Of a DNA stretch of 64,000 nt, positions 33,435 to 42,476 are shown in pieces. The notes below the pieces were generated by a model, which did no database searches, was not told the DNA's origin, and worked only from the letters and a program-made list of their open reading frames with translations. A program made the translations under genes and the position numbers. The DNA lies in NCBI RefSeq assembly GCF_036231355.1, contig NZ_CP109496.1:7564001-7628000 (forward strand), written 5' to 3'. Numbering within the stretch: the stretch's first letter is position 1; each line of letters starts with the position of its first letter. The stretch comes from Streptomyces sp. NBC_01431 (GTDB lineage: Bacteria; Actinomycetota; Actinomycetes; Streptomycetales; Streptomycetaceae).

Positions 33435-34769
33435 ATGCCGTCAAGTACCTCGTTGCTGGACCAGATCGATCACTTCGTGGTCCTCATGCTGGAGAACCGC
33501 TCCTTCGACCACATGCTGGGGTTCCTCTACACCGATCAGGGCAACCACTCCCCGTCCGGTCAGCCCTTCGAAGGGCTGACCGGACAGGAGTCCAACCCGG
33601 ACGGGAGCGGCGGCCGAACGGCTGTCTTCCGGATCGACCCGGCAAGGCCCGGCGCGTACTTCATGCCCGGCGCCAATCCGGGGGAGGGGTACCGGCCCAC
33701 CAACAACCAACTGTTCGGCACGCCGACTCCCACCACCGCGACCCCCGTCGCGACCAACGAAGGCTTCGTCACGGACTTCGCAGCGACCTTGCCGCAGCGC
33801 ATCCAACACGGCCAGCACGTCTACCCGGGCACCACCGCGAACGACATCATGGGCTGTTTCACCCCGGAAGCGCTTCCGGTACTGTCCGGTCTTGCCCGCG
33901 GATACGCGGTGTGCGACCACTGGTACAGCTCGGTGCCGACGGAGACCCTGCCCAACCGGGCCTTCGCGTGCGCCGGCACCAGCCAGGGCCACATGGACGA
34001 CAACACGCACACCTTCACCTGCCCCAGCATCTTCGGCCGCCTCGACGACAGCAAGATCGACTGGTCCGTCTTCGGTTACCACGCCCAACCGCTGACCCGA
34101 GGCAACTTCCCCGACATCGCACACGCCGACGAGCGGCACTTCGGCAAGTTCATCGACTTCAAGAACGCGGCCGCCGCCGGCTCCCTGCCCGGGTTCAATT
34201 TCCTGGAGCCCGCCTGGGCCTCCACGGGCAACAGCCAGCACCCCAACTATGACGTCGCACTGGGCGAGCAACTCATCCACGACGTCTACCAGGCGCTGCA
34301 CGACGGGCCGGGGTGGGCAAAGACCCTGCTGGTCATCACCTACGACGAGCACGGCGGTTGCTACGACCACGTGGCTCCGCCATCCGGCGCGACGCCGCCC
34401 GATGACGCGGTCGGCGAATTCGGCTTCGACTTCACCCGATTCGGGGTGCGCGTGCCCACGGTGCTCGTCTCCCCGCTCATCCAACCCGGCACAGTCTTCC
34501 GCGTTCCCGAAGACGGCGTGCCGCTGGACCACACCTCGCTGCTCAAGACGGTCGAGCAGCGCTGGAACCTGCCCCCGCTCACCGCCCGCGACCAGGCCGC
34601 CCCCGGCATCGGCGACGTCCTGACACTCAACCAGCCACGCACCGACGACCCCCTCGCCGGTGTCATCGTCCCCACCTCCATCGGCGCCAACCCGGCCCGG
34701 ACCGAGACCTCCCACCTTGAGCAGGTGCACACCGACCTGGTCGACCGGCATCTCCTCCCGCGCACCTGA
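33435..34769 (+). CDS. phosphoesterase family protein (phospholipase C/acid phosphatase AcpA type)
   Basis: 444 residues. VVLMLENRSFDHMLGFLY is the diagnostic N-terminal motif of this family. NRAFACAGTSQG carries the expected nucleophile region and VITYDEHGGCYDHVAPP the metal site. No signal peptide precedes the ATG at 33435, which has GGGAGG upstream, though family members are often exported by Tat; the protein may be cytoplasmic. It hydrolyses phosphodiesters or phosphomonoesters. Confidence 0.85.
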   Translation: MPSSTSLLDQIDHFVVLMLENRSFDHMLGFLYTDQGNHSPSGQPFEGLTGQESNPDGSGGRTAVFRIDPARPGAYFMPGANPGEGYRPTNNQLFGTPTPTTATPVATNEGFVTDFAATLPQRIQHGQHVYPGTTANDIMGCFTPEALPVLSGLARGYAVCDHWYSSVPTETLPNRAFACAGTSQGHMDDNTHTFTCPSIFGRLDDSKIDWSVFGYHAQPLTRGNFPDIAHADERHFGKFIDFKNAAAAGSLPGFNFLEPAWASTGNSQHPNYDVALGEQLIHDVYQALHDGPGWAKTLLVITYDEHGGCYDHVAPPSGATPPDDAVGEFGFDFTRFGVRVPTVLVSPLIQPGTVFRVPEDGVPLDHTSLLKTVEQRWNLPPLTARDQAAPGIGDVLTLNQPRTDDPLAGVIVPTSIGANPARTETSHLEQVHTDLVDRHLLPRT

Positions 34770-34849
34770 GGGCGGCCGATCCCGCGCCGCGAGGTCCTCG
34801 TCCCTGGGGGAGCGGATCGCGGGAGCCGTTGCGGCGGCTGCACTGACCG

Positions 34850-35085
34850 ATGGGTCAGGAGGGTGACGAACCGCTCCTGGCTGCCGCCGATGAGGTCTTC
34901 CTTGGTGCCGAAGTAACGGAACAGGGTGCGCTGGGAGACCCCGGCCTCGCGGGCGATCTGCGCGATGGTCGTCTCGTCGTACCCCTGCTGCGTGAACAGG
35001 CGCAACGCGGTTTGCAGGATCTCCTGGGCGGCGAGCTGCCGCGTCCGATCCCACAGCGTGGGCGTAGCCGCCCCTTGCCCGCTAC
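34850..35085 (-). pseudogene. truncated TetR-family regulator
   Basis: The minus strand encodes only the N-terminal DNA-binding part: QEILQTALRLFTQQGYDETT, IAQIAREAGVSQRTLFRYF and GTKEDLIGG. After about 75 residues the frame leaves TetR sequence at the end of the phosphoesterase gene. No start codon with an RBS is seen. It is a relic cut by a rearrangement at about 34850. Confidence 0.7.
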
Positions 35086-35403
35086 ATAACGGGCGACAAT
35101 CTCATCGCCTCCGGCGGCATCGGAGTCCACACCCGCCCCGTGCAGGTGACAGCGGCGGAGGCAAGGCCTCGCCCGCCGTACGGCCGCGACATCGTAGAGC
35201 CGGACCGACGGGTGCGTGCCCGCCTGGGAGGGAGCTGACGCGGGCGTGGTGGGCGAGATATGTGCTGGATGCGGCATATCCAATGGTCTGTGACCAGATG
35301 GGGCGTCTGCGGCTGTCGGACCATTCACGAGCCATTTGCCGAGTCGGTTACCGTGCATGGTTGGGTGATACGAATGAGGGAGAAGCAGACGGAGGGTAGG
35401 GCT
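35086..35403. other. intergenic upstream of kinase
   Basis: About 320 bp with no supported gene; presumably the kinase promoter. Confidence 0.35.
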
Positions 35404-36996
35404 GTGTCGGACGAAGGGCGGCTGGTCGCCGGGCGGTACCGACTGGTCGAGTGCATCGGCCGCGGCGGTATGGGCACGGTATGGCGGGCCGAGGACGAGG
35501 TGCTCGCCCGGCAGGTCGCCCTCAAGCAGCTCCATACGCAGCCGCACCTGTCCGACAACGAGGTCGCCACGCTGTACGAGCGCACCCGCCGTGAGGCGCG
35601 CAGCGCCGCCCGGGTCGTCCATCCCAACGTCGTCGTCGTGCACGACGTCGTGGAGGACGACGGCCGACCGTGCATCGTCATGGAGTACGTCCCCGCGCCC
35701 ACTCTCGGCGACGTCCTCAAGGGCGCACACACCGTGTCGCCCGAAGAGGCCGCACGTATCGGCCTCGGCATGGTCGCTGCCGTCCGGGCCGCGCACGCCG
35801 CCGGTGTCCTGCACCGGGACATCAAGCCCGGCAACGTCCTGCTCGGGGCCGACGGCAGGGTGGTCCTGACCGACTTCGGCATAGCGAGGACCGCTGGCAC
35901 CTCGACGCTTACGCAGACCGGGGAGATGGTCGGCTCCATCGACTTCATGGCCCCGGAACGGATCCGCGGCCGGCAGCCCGGCCCCTCCTCCGACCTTTGG
36001 TCGCTGGGCGCGACGCTGTACCAGGCGGTCGAAGGGAGGCCGCCGTACCGCCGGGAGACCGCCATGGAGACGGCGTACGCCATCGTCGTGGACCCGCTGG
36101 AGCCGACGCGGCAGGCCGGTCCGCTGGAACCGCTCATCGACGGCCTCCTGTCGAAGAACCCCGAGGACAGGCCGACGGCGGAGCAGACGGAACAGGCCCT
36201 GCGGGCCGCCTGTTCCGGCGGCTCGACGCCCACGCAGTCGGCCGTCGGCCACGACGGGCCTGACGACAACGCCGACACGGCACGGACGCCCGCGGCGCTG
36301 CCGACCCCGCCCGTGACGGACGACAACGCCGACACGGCACGGACGCCCGCGGCACTGCCGACCCCGCCCGTGATGACGGAACGGGACGGCCGGGGCCGAA
36401 AACGAGGCCGTCGCGTCCTCGGGGTTGTCGTGCTCGCCCTGGCGGTGGCCGCCGCGGCCGGAATGCTCTACGTGTCGTCGCAGCGCGGCGGCGCTGATGC
36501 GGCCGACGGCCAGAAAACCAGCACCACGACGCCCACCCCATCGGCCACACCCTCGCGGGTCCCCGACGGCTACCGCGTGGTCCGCGACCAGCGGCTCGGC
36601 GTTTCCTTTCCCATACCGGCCGACTGGAAGCCGAAGACGGGTTCGGCCGGTGCGGTCACCTACACCGACCCGTCCGGCCTGGCCGGTATCACCATCGGCA
36701 TGGTGGACCCGGCCGGTTCGCACCCCATCGAGCACTTCACGGACATCGAGACGAACACCAAGGCCAACTACGCCACGTACCGCAGGCTGCGGATGCAGAA
36801 GACCACGTTCAAGGACAAGCCGGCCGCGGTGTGGGAATTCACCTTCCACGGCCGCGCCCGCGCCTTCCGCGCCATCGACCTCGGATACGGCACGGCGGGC
36901 GGCCGGGAGTACGACATCTACCTGTCGGCCCCGGAGGCTCAGTGGGACACGTACCGTCCCGTCTTCGACGCCGTGCAGAACGGGTTCACCGACTGA
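35404..36996 (+). CDS. PknB-type transmembrane serine/threonine protein kinase
   Basis: 530 residues from a GTG with GGAGG upstream. The kinase domain spans residues 10-270: IGRGGMGTVWRAED (P-loop), ALKQ (ATP Lys), HRDIKPGN, DFGIART and GSIDFMAPE. A linker with an exact 19-residue duplication follows, then one membrane span at about 335-355 (RVLGVVVLALAVAAAAGML). The extracellular part, about 170 residues, has no PASTA repeats and is an unknown sensor domain. It phosphorylates proteins in response to an envelope signal. Confidence 0.9.
   Translation: MSDEGRLVAGRYRLVECIGRGGMGTVWRAEDEVLARQVALKQLHTQPHLSDNEVATLYERTRREARSAARVVHPNVVVVHDVVEDDGRPCIVMEYVPAPTLGDVLKGAHTVSPEEAARIGLGMVAAVRAAHAAGVLHRDIKPGNVLLGADGRVVLTDFGIARTAGTSTLTQTGEMVGSIDFMAPERIRGRQPGPSSDLWSLGATLYQAVEGRPPYRRETAMETAYAIVVDPLEPTRQAGPLEPLIDGLLSKNPEDRPTAEQTEQALRAACSGGSTPTQSAVGHDGPDDNADTARTPAALPTPPVTDDNADTARTPAALPTPPVMTERDGRGRKRGRRVLGVVVLALAVAAAAGMLYVSSQRGGADAADGQKTSTTTPTPSATPSRVPDGYRVVRDQRLGVSFPIPADWKPKTGSAGAVTYTDPSGLAGITIGMVDPAGSHPIEHFTDIETNTKANYATYRRLRMQKTTFKDKPAAVWEFTFHGRARAFRAIDLGYGTAGGREYDIYLSAPEAQWDTYRPVFDAVQNGFTD
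36262..36375 (+). repeat. 57-bp tandem duplication in kinase linker
   Basis: Two consecutive 57-bp copies (36262-36318 and 36319-36375) differ at 2 positions and encode DDNADTARTPAALPTPPV twice. The period keeps the reading frame. It lengthens the disordered juxtamembrane linker. Confidence 0.9.
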
Positions 36997-37719
36997 CCCT
37001 GTCTCCGGGCTCCGCGTCCGGGGGGACGGGCGGCAGAACGCCGTGGAGCGAACGGACGGCTGCCGGTCTTGATGGAGCAAAAGGGCCTTCCTCGTCCGCC
37101 GGTGAACGCGACTGGTGAAGCTGCGGGCGGGCGCTGGAGCGGTCCCGCGCCCGCCCTCCGGAGCGTTCGGACCTGCCTGAGCGATCCCGGTTCCCGCCTG
37201 ATTCGTGCTGGGGGCGGCGGCTACCAGCAGGTCGCGGTCAACGAGCATCAAAGGGAAGATGGACGCCGCCAGCACCTGGCTGTCCCGCGCGTTGGCGGAG
37301 ATCGAGTGTGCTGCGGCAGTGCAGTTGTGGACACGCGGCAGTGCCGGCCGGGCGAGTTCCGGGACCGCGCGAATGACTACGCGCACTGCTGCATGGGCCG
37401 CCTCGCGAGGCTCAGGGCGTACGAGCGAGACGACGCCCGGCAGCACGGAGTCCCGGGACCATGCCATGACCGCCCCGGGACTCCTGGTGCACTTCTTCTC
37501 ATCCGGCCGGCCGGTTCAACGACCGGCCGTGGCCGCGGCCACCGGGACGGTCACATCCAGTCCACACCGAATGCGGCGAACTGCTCTCTGCTCAACCGGT
37601 TGCGGCGGTACCTCGTTTGGAGACCGACGCCCCGAGCCCGACTACGTGCTGGCAGTGGTCGCGACCCGCGCACGGGTGTTGCGGGCCTGAGCAGTGGAGG
37701 GGGTACGGCGGTCGCCCGG
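36997..37719. other. no recognisable gene between kinase and secreted protein
   Basis: About 720 bp. Frames exist on both strands but without RBS or known motifs. Decayed coding sequence is possible. Confidence 0.4.
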
Positions 37720-38130
37720 TCAGAGGAGCTTCATCGGGGCCTGGTACTGGTCGACGGGTGCGACGTTGCACGCGGCCTTGGGGCCGCCGAGCAGGTGTCC
37801 GCCGATGCCCTCGCCCTCGGGCAGCGGCACCGCGCAGCGTCCGTCGACGTTGATGAGCGGGGCGCCGTAGGTGTTGAGGATGCCGCCGGAGTCACCCGCG
37901 ATGGCGGTGTCACCGCTGCGGGTCCCGAAGTCCGTCGCACCGACACCCCTGCCAGCACCCATGCCGCTGACGGTCGGGCCCTGCGCGACAGGGGCCGCGA
38001 GGACGCTCTTGAGCGCGTTGGCGGGGATGCTCAGGGCCTCGGGTCCCGTGGTTTGTGCCGAGGCGGGCACGGCGGCGGCCATCGTTGCGGCGGTGGCGAA
38101 AGCCGCCCCTGCGAGAACCTGCTTGATCAC
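37720..38130 (-). CDS. small secreted protein of unknown family, copy 2
   Basis: 136 residues from a GTG with GGGAG about 8 nt upstream, as in copy 1. The signal peptide is nearly identical (VIKQVLAGAAFATAATMAAA, then VPASA). The mature part adds a short Gly-rich insert (MGAGRGVGATDFG) and keeps GDSGGILNTYGAPLIN, the two Cys (DGRC, AACN) and the C-terminal VAPVDQYQ. It is a paralogue of the gene at 247-639, 37 kb away and in the same orientation. The function is unknown; secretion is likely. Confidence 0.8.
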   Translation of the reverse strand: MIKQVLAGAAFATAATMAAAVPASAQTTGPEALSIPANALKSVLAAPVAQGPTVSGMGAGRGVGATDFGTRSGDTAIAGDSGGILNTYGAPLINVDGRCAVPLPEGEGIGGHLLGGPKAACNVAPVDQYQAPMKLL

Positions 38131-38341
38131 GGTTGTGCTCCCATTCGGTGGATCAGGGAGGGGTGACGGGCCCCGTTTTTGGGATCCTGCCGCCCCTTTA
38201 GACGTGTCCGGATGGGCCTTGGCCGGGGCCGCGGCCTGCTGGCACGGCATCTCACCAGGACGCCCTGTGATGCCCCGCACCAGCCGCCGCGTCCTGTCCG
38301 ACCCTGATCCCCCGGACATACCCTGGAACGAGAACCATCCC
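38131..38341. other. leader region of secreted protein copy 2
   Basis: No gene. The segment nearest the start is almost the same as in copy 1; the middle is diverged. Confidence 0.45.
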
Positions 38342-38374
38342 CAACACGTCACAAACTGCGCTCATTTGGGCCAA
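38342..38374 (-). promoter_or_regulatory. 33-bp element shared with secreted-protein copy 1
   Basis: Matches 891-923 at 31 of 33 positions, at a similar distance upstream of its gene. Probably the promoter or a regulator site common to the two paralogues. Confidence 0.5.
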
Positions 38375-38719
38375 CACTCACCGCATTGATCTGATGATGG
38401 CCAACCACCCGTCCCAGGGCGTCTTTCTCCTCACGGCCCATACCCGCGTCCAGCCCGTAGGGGCGAGCTGCTTACCGGATGGCGGACCCGGGGCCGAGCA
38501 GCAGTCGGAGCGCGGGCCGCCCGCGACGTCGGTGCCGCCCCGCTGGGGCTGGCCATGAGGCGCTGGGCTGGTGGCAGGGGCTTGTGCGCCCGCGCCCCGT
38601 CACCATGGCGGTCTCTGGGCGGCCAGGCGGCCACCGGAAGCGAATGTCCTGACCCCCGACGCGCAGCGGCAGGAACGCGAATATCCGCTGGCCGGGGACG
38701 GCCCGCCGCGTCTTGAGCG
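38375..38719. other. no gene seen
   Basis: About 345 bp with no supported coding region, between the secreted-protein promoter and a large palindrome. Confidence 0.4.
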
Positions 38720-38766
38720 CGCAACAAGGGTCTCGAGGCTGGCCAGCCTCGAGACCCTTTATTGCG
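38720..38766. terminator. perfect 34-bp palindrome with extended stem
   Basis: From 38726 to 38759 the sequence is a perfect palindrome with 17-bp arms (AAGGGTCTCGAGGCTGG and its complement) and no loop. CGCAA/TTGCG pairs outside it after small bulges. T-rich sequence follows on the plus strand. It resembles a strong bidirectional terminator, but no gene ends right beside it; a protein-binding or recombination site is an alternative. Confidence 0.55.
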
Positions 38767-39037
38767 CTTCTCCGGCGCGTTCAACGGCGGTCCGCACGCC
38801 AGGTCACGCGGCTTCCTCCGTTCAGCCCAGTGCAGTACAGGCTCGCCGCGAGCCCCGGCTCGCTGTCGCGGCCCTCACAATCCAGCCTCAAGACGCCCCC
38901 GATCAAGGTGGCAGCCTCAGATGTTGGACCGGCTGGATTCGCCCTACTGCGAAACGTCTGCTGCTGGCGTGACCGGCGCCGCACAGACGATCATGGCTGC
39001 TGGCAATGTGAAATGCGCTGCTGAATGGGGGATCTTC

Positions 39038-39712
39038 GTGAATGGAGTGGTGTTGGTGCACGGTCTGTACCACGACCCGCAGCACTTCGACCTAGTTGTT
39101 GGGGAGTTGGCTGCTGCCGGAGTCGAGGTGGCTGTTCCGGAACTGCATCGTGGCTCGCTTATGGCTGACACCGAAGCGGTGCAGGCAGTCGTTGATGCCA
39201 TGGAAGAGCCGCCTCTGGTTTTGGGCCACTCTTACGGTGGCTCAGTGATCACTGGCCTGACAGGGGCCGTTCATTTGGTGTACCTGGCAGCCTTTGTGCC
39301 TGCTGAGGGCGAGAGCGCCGCCAGTCTCGGTGGTTCGACCAGGCTCCTCGCTTCCTCCATCGTGCATGACGGAGACGGACTGACCCATGTGGACTCCGCG
39401 GCGGCCGTTGAACTCTTCTATGCCGACGCTCCGGTCGAGCGTGCGACCTGGGCAGCGTCATTGCTGCGACCTCAGAAACCGGGATGTGGCCGGGGAGTGC
39501 CGCAACGCCAGTCGTGGCGGAACACACCTTCCACCTACGTCATCTGCACTCAGGACCGCGCGGTTGAACCCGACTTGCAGAAGGAGATGAGCAGCCGCTG
39601 TTCCAGCGCACTGACATGGCACACGAGCCACTCACCTTTCATCAGCCAGCCCGGGAAGGTCGCTGCCGCACTGCGGAGCTTGCTTCTTCCCAGCAGTGGA
39701 CACCATCGGTGA
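39038..39712 (+). CDS. alpha/beta hydrolase
   Basis: 224 residues from the GTG at 39038; an ATG at 38993 is also in frame. VVLVHGLYHDPQHFD is the oxyanion region, Ser lies in LGHSYGGSVITG, Asp in VICTQDRAVEP and His in SHSPFISQP. It belongs to the small esterase/AB-hydrolase group resembling plant methyl-esterases and EstC-like proteins. Codon use here is less G/C-biased than in the neighbours, with frequent T-ending codons, which hints at recent transfer. Confidence 0.8.
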   Translation: MNGVVLVHGLYHDPQHFDLVVGELAAAGVEVAVPELHRGSLMADTEAVQAVVDAMEEPPLVLGHSYGGSVITGLTGAVHLVYLAAFVPAEGESAASLGGSTRLLASSIVHDGDGLTHVDSAAAVELFYADAPVERATWAASLLRPQKPGCGRGVPQRQSWRNTPSTYVICTQDRAVEPDLQKEMSSRCSSALTWHTSHSPFISQPGKVAAALRSLLLPSSGHHR

Positions 39713-40016
39713 CCGATCAGGGAAATTGAGCAAGAGCGTGTGACGCGACACGGTTCCTCGGTCAGGGAAGCGACACCACCTGGTGTTGGCGAAGAGTGAT
39801 ATCGCCGAGATTTGACGCGCTGCTTCGGGCCTTGCAGCGGGAGGCGCGCCGATCGCGGCGAGGGGCCATCAATGCCGCCCAGACCGGAGGTTGAGTTGTA
39901 CGGGGCGATGCCCTTGCTGCACTAGTGTCCCGCCCGGTACCGGCCCCCGGCGACCGCGTTCGTGGCGTTGCCCGGCCGAGCCTACGGTGGCGAGCCGTTC
40001 GAGGTGGGCTGGCCGC
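39713..40016. other. no gene seen
   Basis: About 300 bp without a supported gene, downstream of the hydrolase. Confidence 0.4.
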
Positions 40017-40178
40017 TCAGGTATGCCGAGCAAAGAGGGCGACGAACGTGATGTAGGCGATGGCGGCGGTGGCCACGAACCAGAAGTACGGATCGCTGCT
40101 TCTCCCGGACGCCAAGTCGCCGATGAAGGCGCTGAGATTCCCCACGGTAAGCACGATGCGGGTGTCAGCCCAGGTCAA
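40017..40178 (-). CDS. possible 53-residue membrane protein
   Basis: A TTG frame encodes TWADTRIVLTVGNLSAFIGD, a short polar part, and one clear hydrophobic span (DPYFWFVATAAIAYITFVAL). GGAG lies directly next to the TTG; downstream GTGs are also usable. The amino-acid pattern looks coding, but it may be the 3' remnant of a larger decayed membrane-protein gene. No family is recognised. Confidence 0.3.
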   Translation of the reverse strand: MTWADTRIVLTVGNLSAFIGDLASGRSSDPYFWFVATAAIAYITFVALFARHT

Positions 40179-40745
40179 CTCCAGTCATGCCACGGTCAGT
40201 TACGCCTCTTGCTGGGTCCTGGCTCGCATTTCGGTGGCCAGACTCGCCCGGATGCCTCGCCAGGCCTGACAGCCTCAAAACCGAGCACCAAGGCCGCCTG
40301 GCCCAGGGGCACCGCCGCCTGCACCGAAATAGTCCAACTCACCACCCGTGACAGGGACTTCGCGCAGCTCCAGGCGCCCACTCGGAGATCTCCGAAACAC
40401 TCGCACGCTGGATTGACGGCGTCCGCACAGCGAACCTGCCGCCTGCACCCGCGGTCTCGACCGGGACCACGACGCCGTGATCGCAGCCCTCACACTTCCG
40501 TACAGCAACGGACCCACCGAGGATGTGAGCACCAAGGCCGAGCTCATCGCGAGGCAAATGTACGGGCAGGCACGCTTTACTTTCCTACGCCACCGCATCC
40601 TCCCCGGACTACTCACATTCCATTCGGTTACGACCGGATATGCGACGGGGCCGCTGGCCCGGACGAATCGCGGCGGGTGTCTCGAAGCTGCGCCCCTCGT
40701 CCGTGCGGGCGAGGGGCGCGTGGCAAAGCTGCGAGGTCGGGCTCG
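40179..40745. other. no recognisable gene
   Basis: About 565 bp with no supported coding region. Confidence 0.4.
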
Positions 40746-41294
40746 TCACTGAGGTGGGCTGCTTCCCATCGACGAGTGGCATACGCCGCCCTCCACCATC
40801 TTCAGGTGGGAGGCCACGATCGGACGCGCAGCCTGGGCGGCCGCCTGGATCTGGCTGTCCGTGCCGGACTTCAGTTCTTTGTCGATCAGCGCGAGCGCCT
40901 GCTGGTGGCCGCTGCTCTGGAGCTTCAACCAGGCACTGTCGTAGGGCGCAGTGCCGTTCAGCGGCTTCAGCGCGGACAGTTGCTTCTGCTGTTCTGCGGT
41001 GGGGTCGCTCGTCAGCGAGATGCCCTTGCTTTTGGCCAGCGCTCCTCCCTTGGCGTCCAGTGTTGTGTGGTCGCGCACCAGGATCTGTGCGACCTGTTTC
41101 ACGCAGGCGCTGTTCGCGTGCGTACGGGCGTCCTTGCCCGCGGCGATCTCGGCGAGGTTGGCCTGATGGATGGTCTGGAGGAACACCGCGTCCGAGCCGG
41201 CTGTGGGGCTGGCCGCGCCGAACGCGGTCGTGGTTCCCGCGAGGGTGAGCGCGACGGCAGCTGCGGCCGTGGCACAGGTGTGGGTGTATCGCAT
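40746..41294 (-). CDS. DUF4142 domain secreted protein
   Basis: 182 residues. A signal peptide (residues 1-29, ending AFGAASP) is followed by the DUF4142 ferritin-like helical domain: FLQTIHQANLAEIAAGK, VKQVAQILVRDHTTLDAK, LIDKELKSGTDSQIQAAAQ and IVASHLKMVE. ATG at 41294 follows GGAGG. The family is exported; its role is unknown, with stress-related functions often suggested. Confidence 0.9.
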   Translation of the reverse strand: MRYTHTCATAAAAVALTLAGTTTAFGAASPTAGSDAVFLQTIHQANLAEIAAGKDARTHANSACVKQVAQILVRDHTTLDAKGGALAKSKGISLTSDPTAEQQKQLSALKPLNGTAPYDSAWLKLQSSGHQQALALIDKELKSGTDSQIQAAAQAARPIVASHLKMVEGGVCHSSMGSSPPQ

Positions 41295-41675
41295 GAAACC
41301 TCCACGTGTCCGTGGATCGGCTAGGGGCCACTTCGGCATGCGGACGGCTACGCGCCATTTGTCCGGGGGTGGCCCGACCCGAAAGAGCCTAGGGCTGCGC
41401 CCGGGTACCCGCCTGTCGAGATCACTCTCCGTCGCCGCCGCGGAATGGAGCGGCCGTTGGCAGAGCCATGGTGGCAGCGTGTGGGCACCTGACCGGAGTG
41501 GGAAACAGCTCGGGACGCGGCCCAGCGCCTGGCGTACCGCCACCACCAGCGTGCTCGCAACAGAGCGCAGCGTGTCACCCGAGCGGTGGGAGGCAAGGAC
41601 GACGTCCGCAATGGCCAACCGGCGACGACTGGAAATCGCTGTCCGATCACCGGAGCACGGTGATAGACAACCGGC

Positions 41676-42476
41676 GTGGAAAAGAATCTTGAGTTCCCTG
41701 ACCTGCTGCGACTGATCGATGAACGGTCGACTGCCTTCCGCACCGCGGTCGCCGCCGCGCCCAGTCTCGACGCACAGGTGCCAACCTGCCCCGGGTGGAC
41801 GCTGTTCGATCTGGTGAAGCACCTGGGTGGGGGAGACCGTTTCTGGGCCGCCATCGTCGGCGCGGGGCCTGCCGACGCTCCTCCGGCCGAGGCCACCGCT
41901 GCGCGCGCCGCTTTGGAAGTGCCGCGGGAGCGTGAGGCCCTGCTGGCCTGGCTGTCCGCGTCGACGCAGCTTCTGCTGAACGCCCTGCGCGAGGCAGGAC
42001 CGGAGAGTGGTTGCTGGACGTGGTGGCCTGCGTCGCAGTCACCGCAAACCTCCGGTGGTATCGCCCGGCACCGGGTCCAGGAGACCGCGGTGCACACGTA
42101 CGACGCCCAGCTCGCCGGGGGCGCCCCGCAGCCGCTGCCGCTCGGCGTGGCGCTCGACGGTGTGGAGGAGTTCCTGTTCACCGTCTGCGGAACACCGAGT
42201 GCCTGGCCGCACAAGCCCACGGCCTTCGACTTCCACACCGCCGAGGGCCGCTCCTGGCGCCTCACGGTCGACGGCGACGGAGCACGCTCCACCCGCATCC
42301 CCGCGCCCACTACCGCGACCGGCGAGGACTCGGACGCAGCCGGCGCCTCCATCCATGGCACGGCCAGTGAGCTGGTCCTCTACTTGTACGACCGTATCCC
42401 GGCCGACTCCTTGCATGTTGACGGAGACGCAGGGCTGCTCGACCTGCTCCGCGCCTGGGAGCCGGAGGAGAAGTAG
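41676..42476 (+). CDS. maleylpyruvate isomerase family mycothiol-dependent enzyme
   Basis: 266 residues from GTG 41676. The N-terminal DinB/MDMPI domain has VPTCPGWTLFDLVKHLGGGDRFW and RHRVQETAVHTYDAQ, whose His residues form the divalent metal site. The C-terminal MDMPI domain includes ELVLYLYDRIPAD. Actinobacterial members use mycothiol. The substrate is unknown and the neighbours do not help. Confidence 0.85.
   Translation: MEKNLEFPDLLRLIDERSTAFRTAVAAAPSLDAQVPTCPGWTLFDLVKHLGGGDRFWAAIVGAGPADAPPAEATAARAALEVPREREALLAWLSASTQLLLNALREAGPESGCWTWWPASQSPQTSGGIARHRVQETAVHTYDAQLAGGAPQPLPLGVALDGVEEFLFTVCGTPSAWPHKPTAFDFHTAEGRSWRLTVDGDGARSTRIPAPTTATGEDSDAAGASIHGTASELVLYLYDRIPADSLHVDGDAGLLDLLRAWEPEEK

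Noticed and set aside
33441..35054. 537-codon minus-strand frame opposite the phosphoesterase
   Set aside because: No family motif over its length and wrong composition; only the short TetR remnant at its upstream side, in another frame, is supported.
34855..37467. 870-codon open frame antisense to the kinase
   Set aside because: It has no motifs, is rich in Arg/Gly/Pro and lies opposite a clear kinase; it is a high-GC shadow frame.
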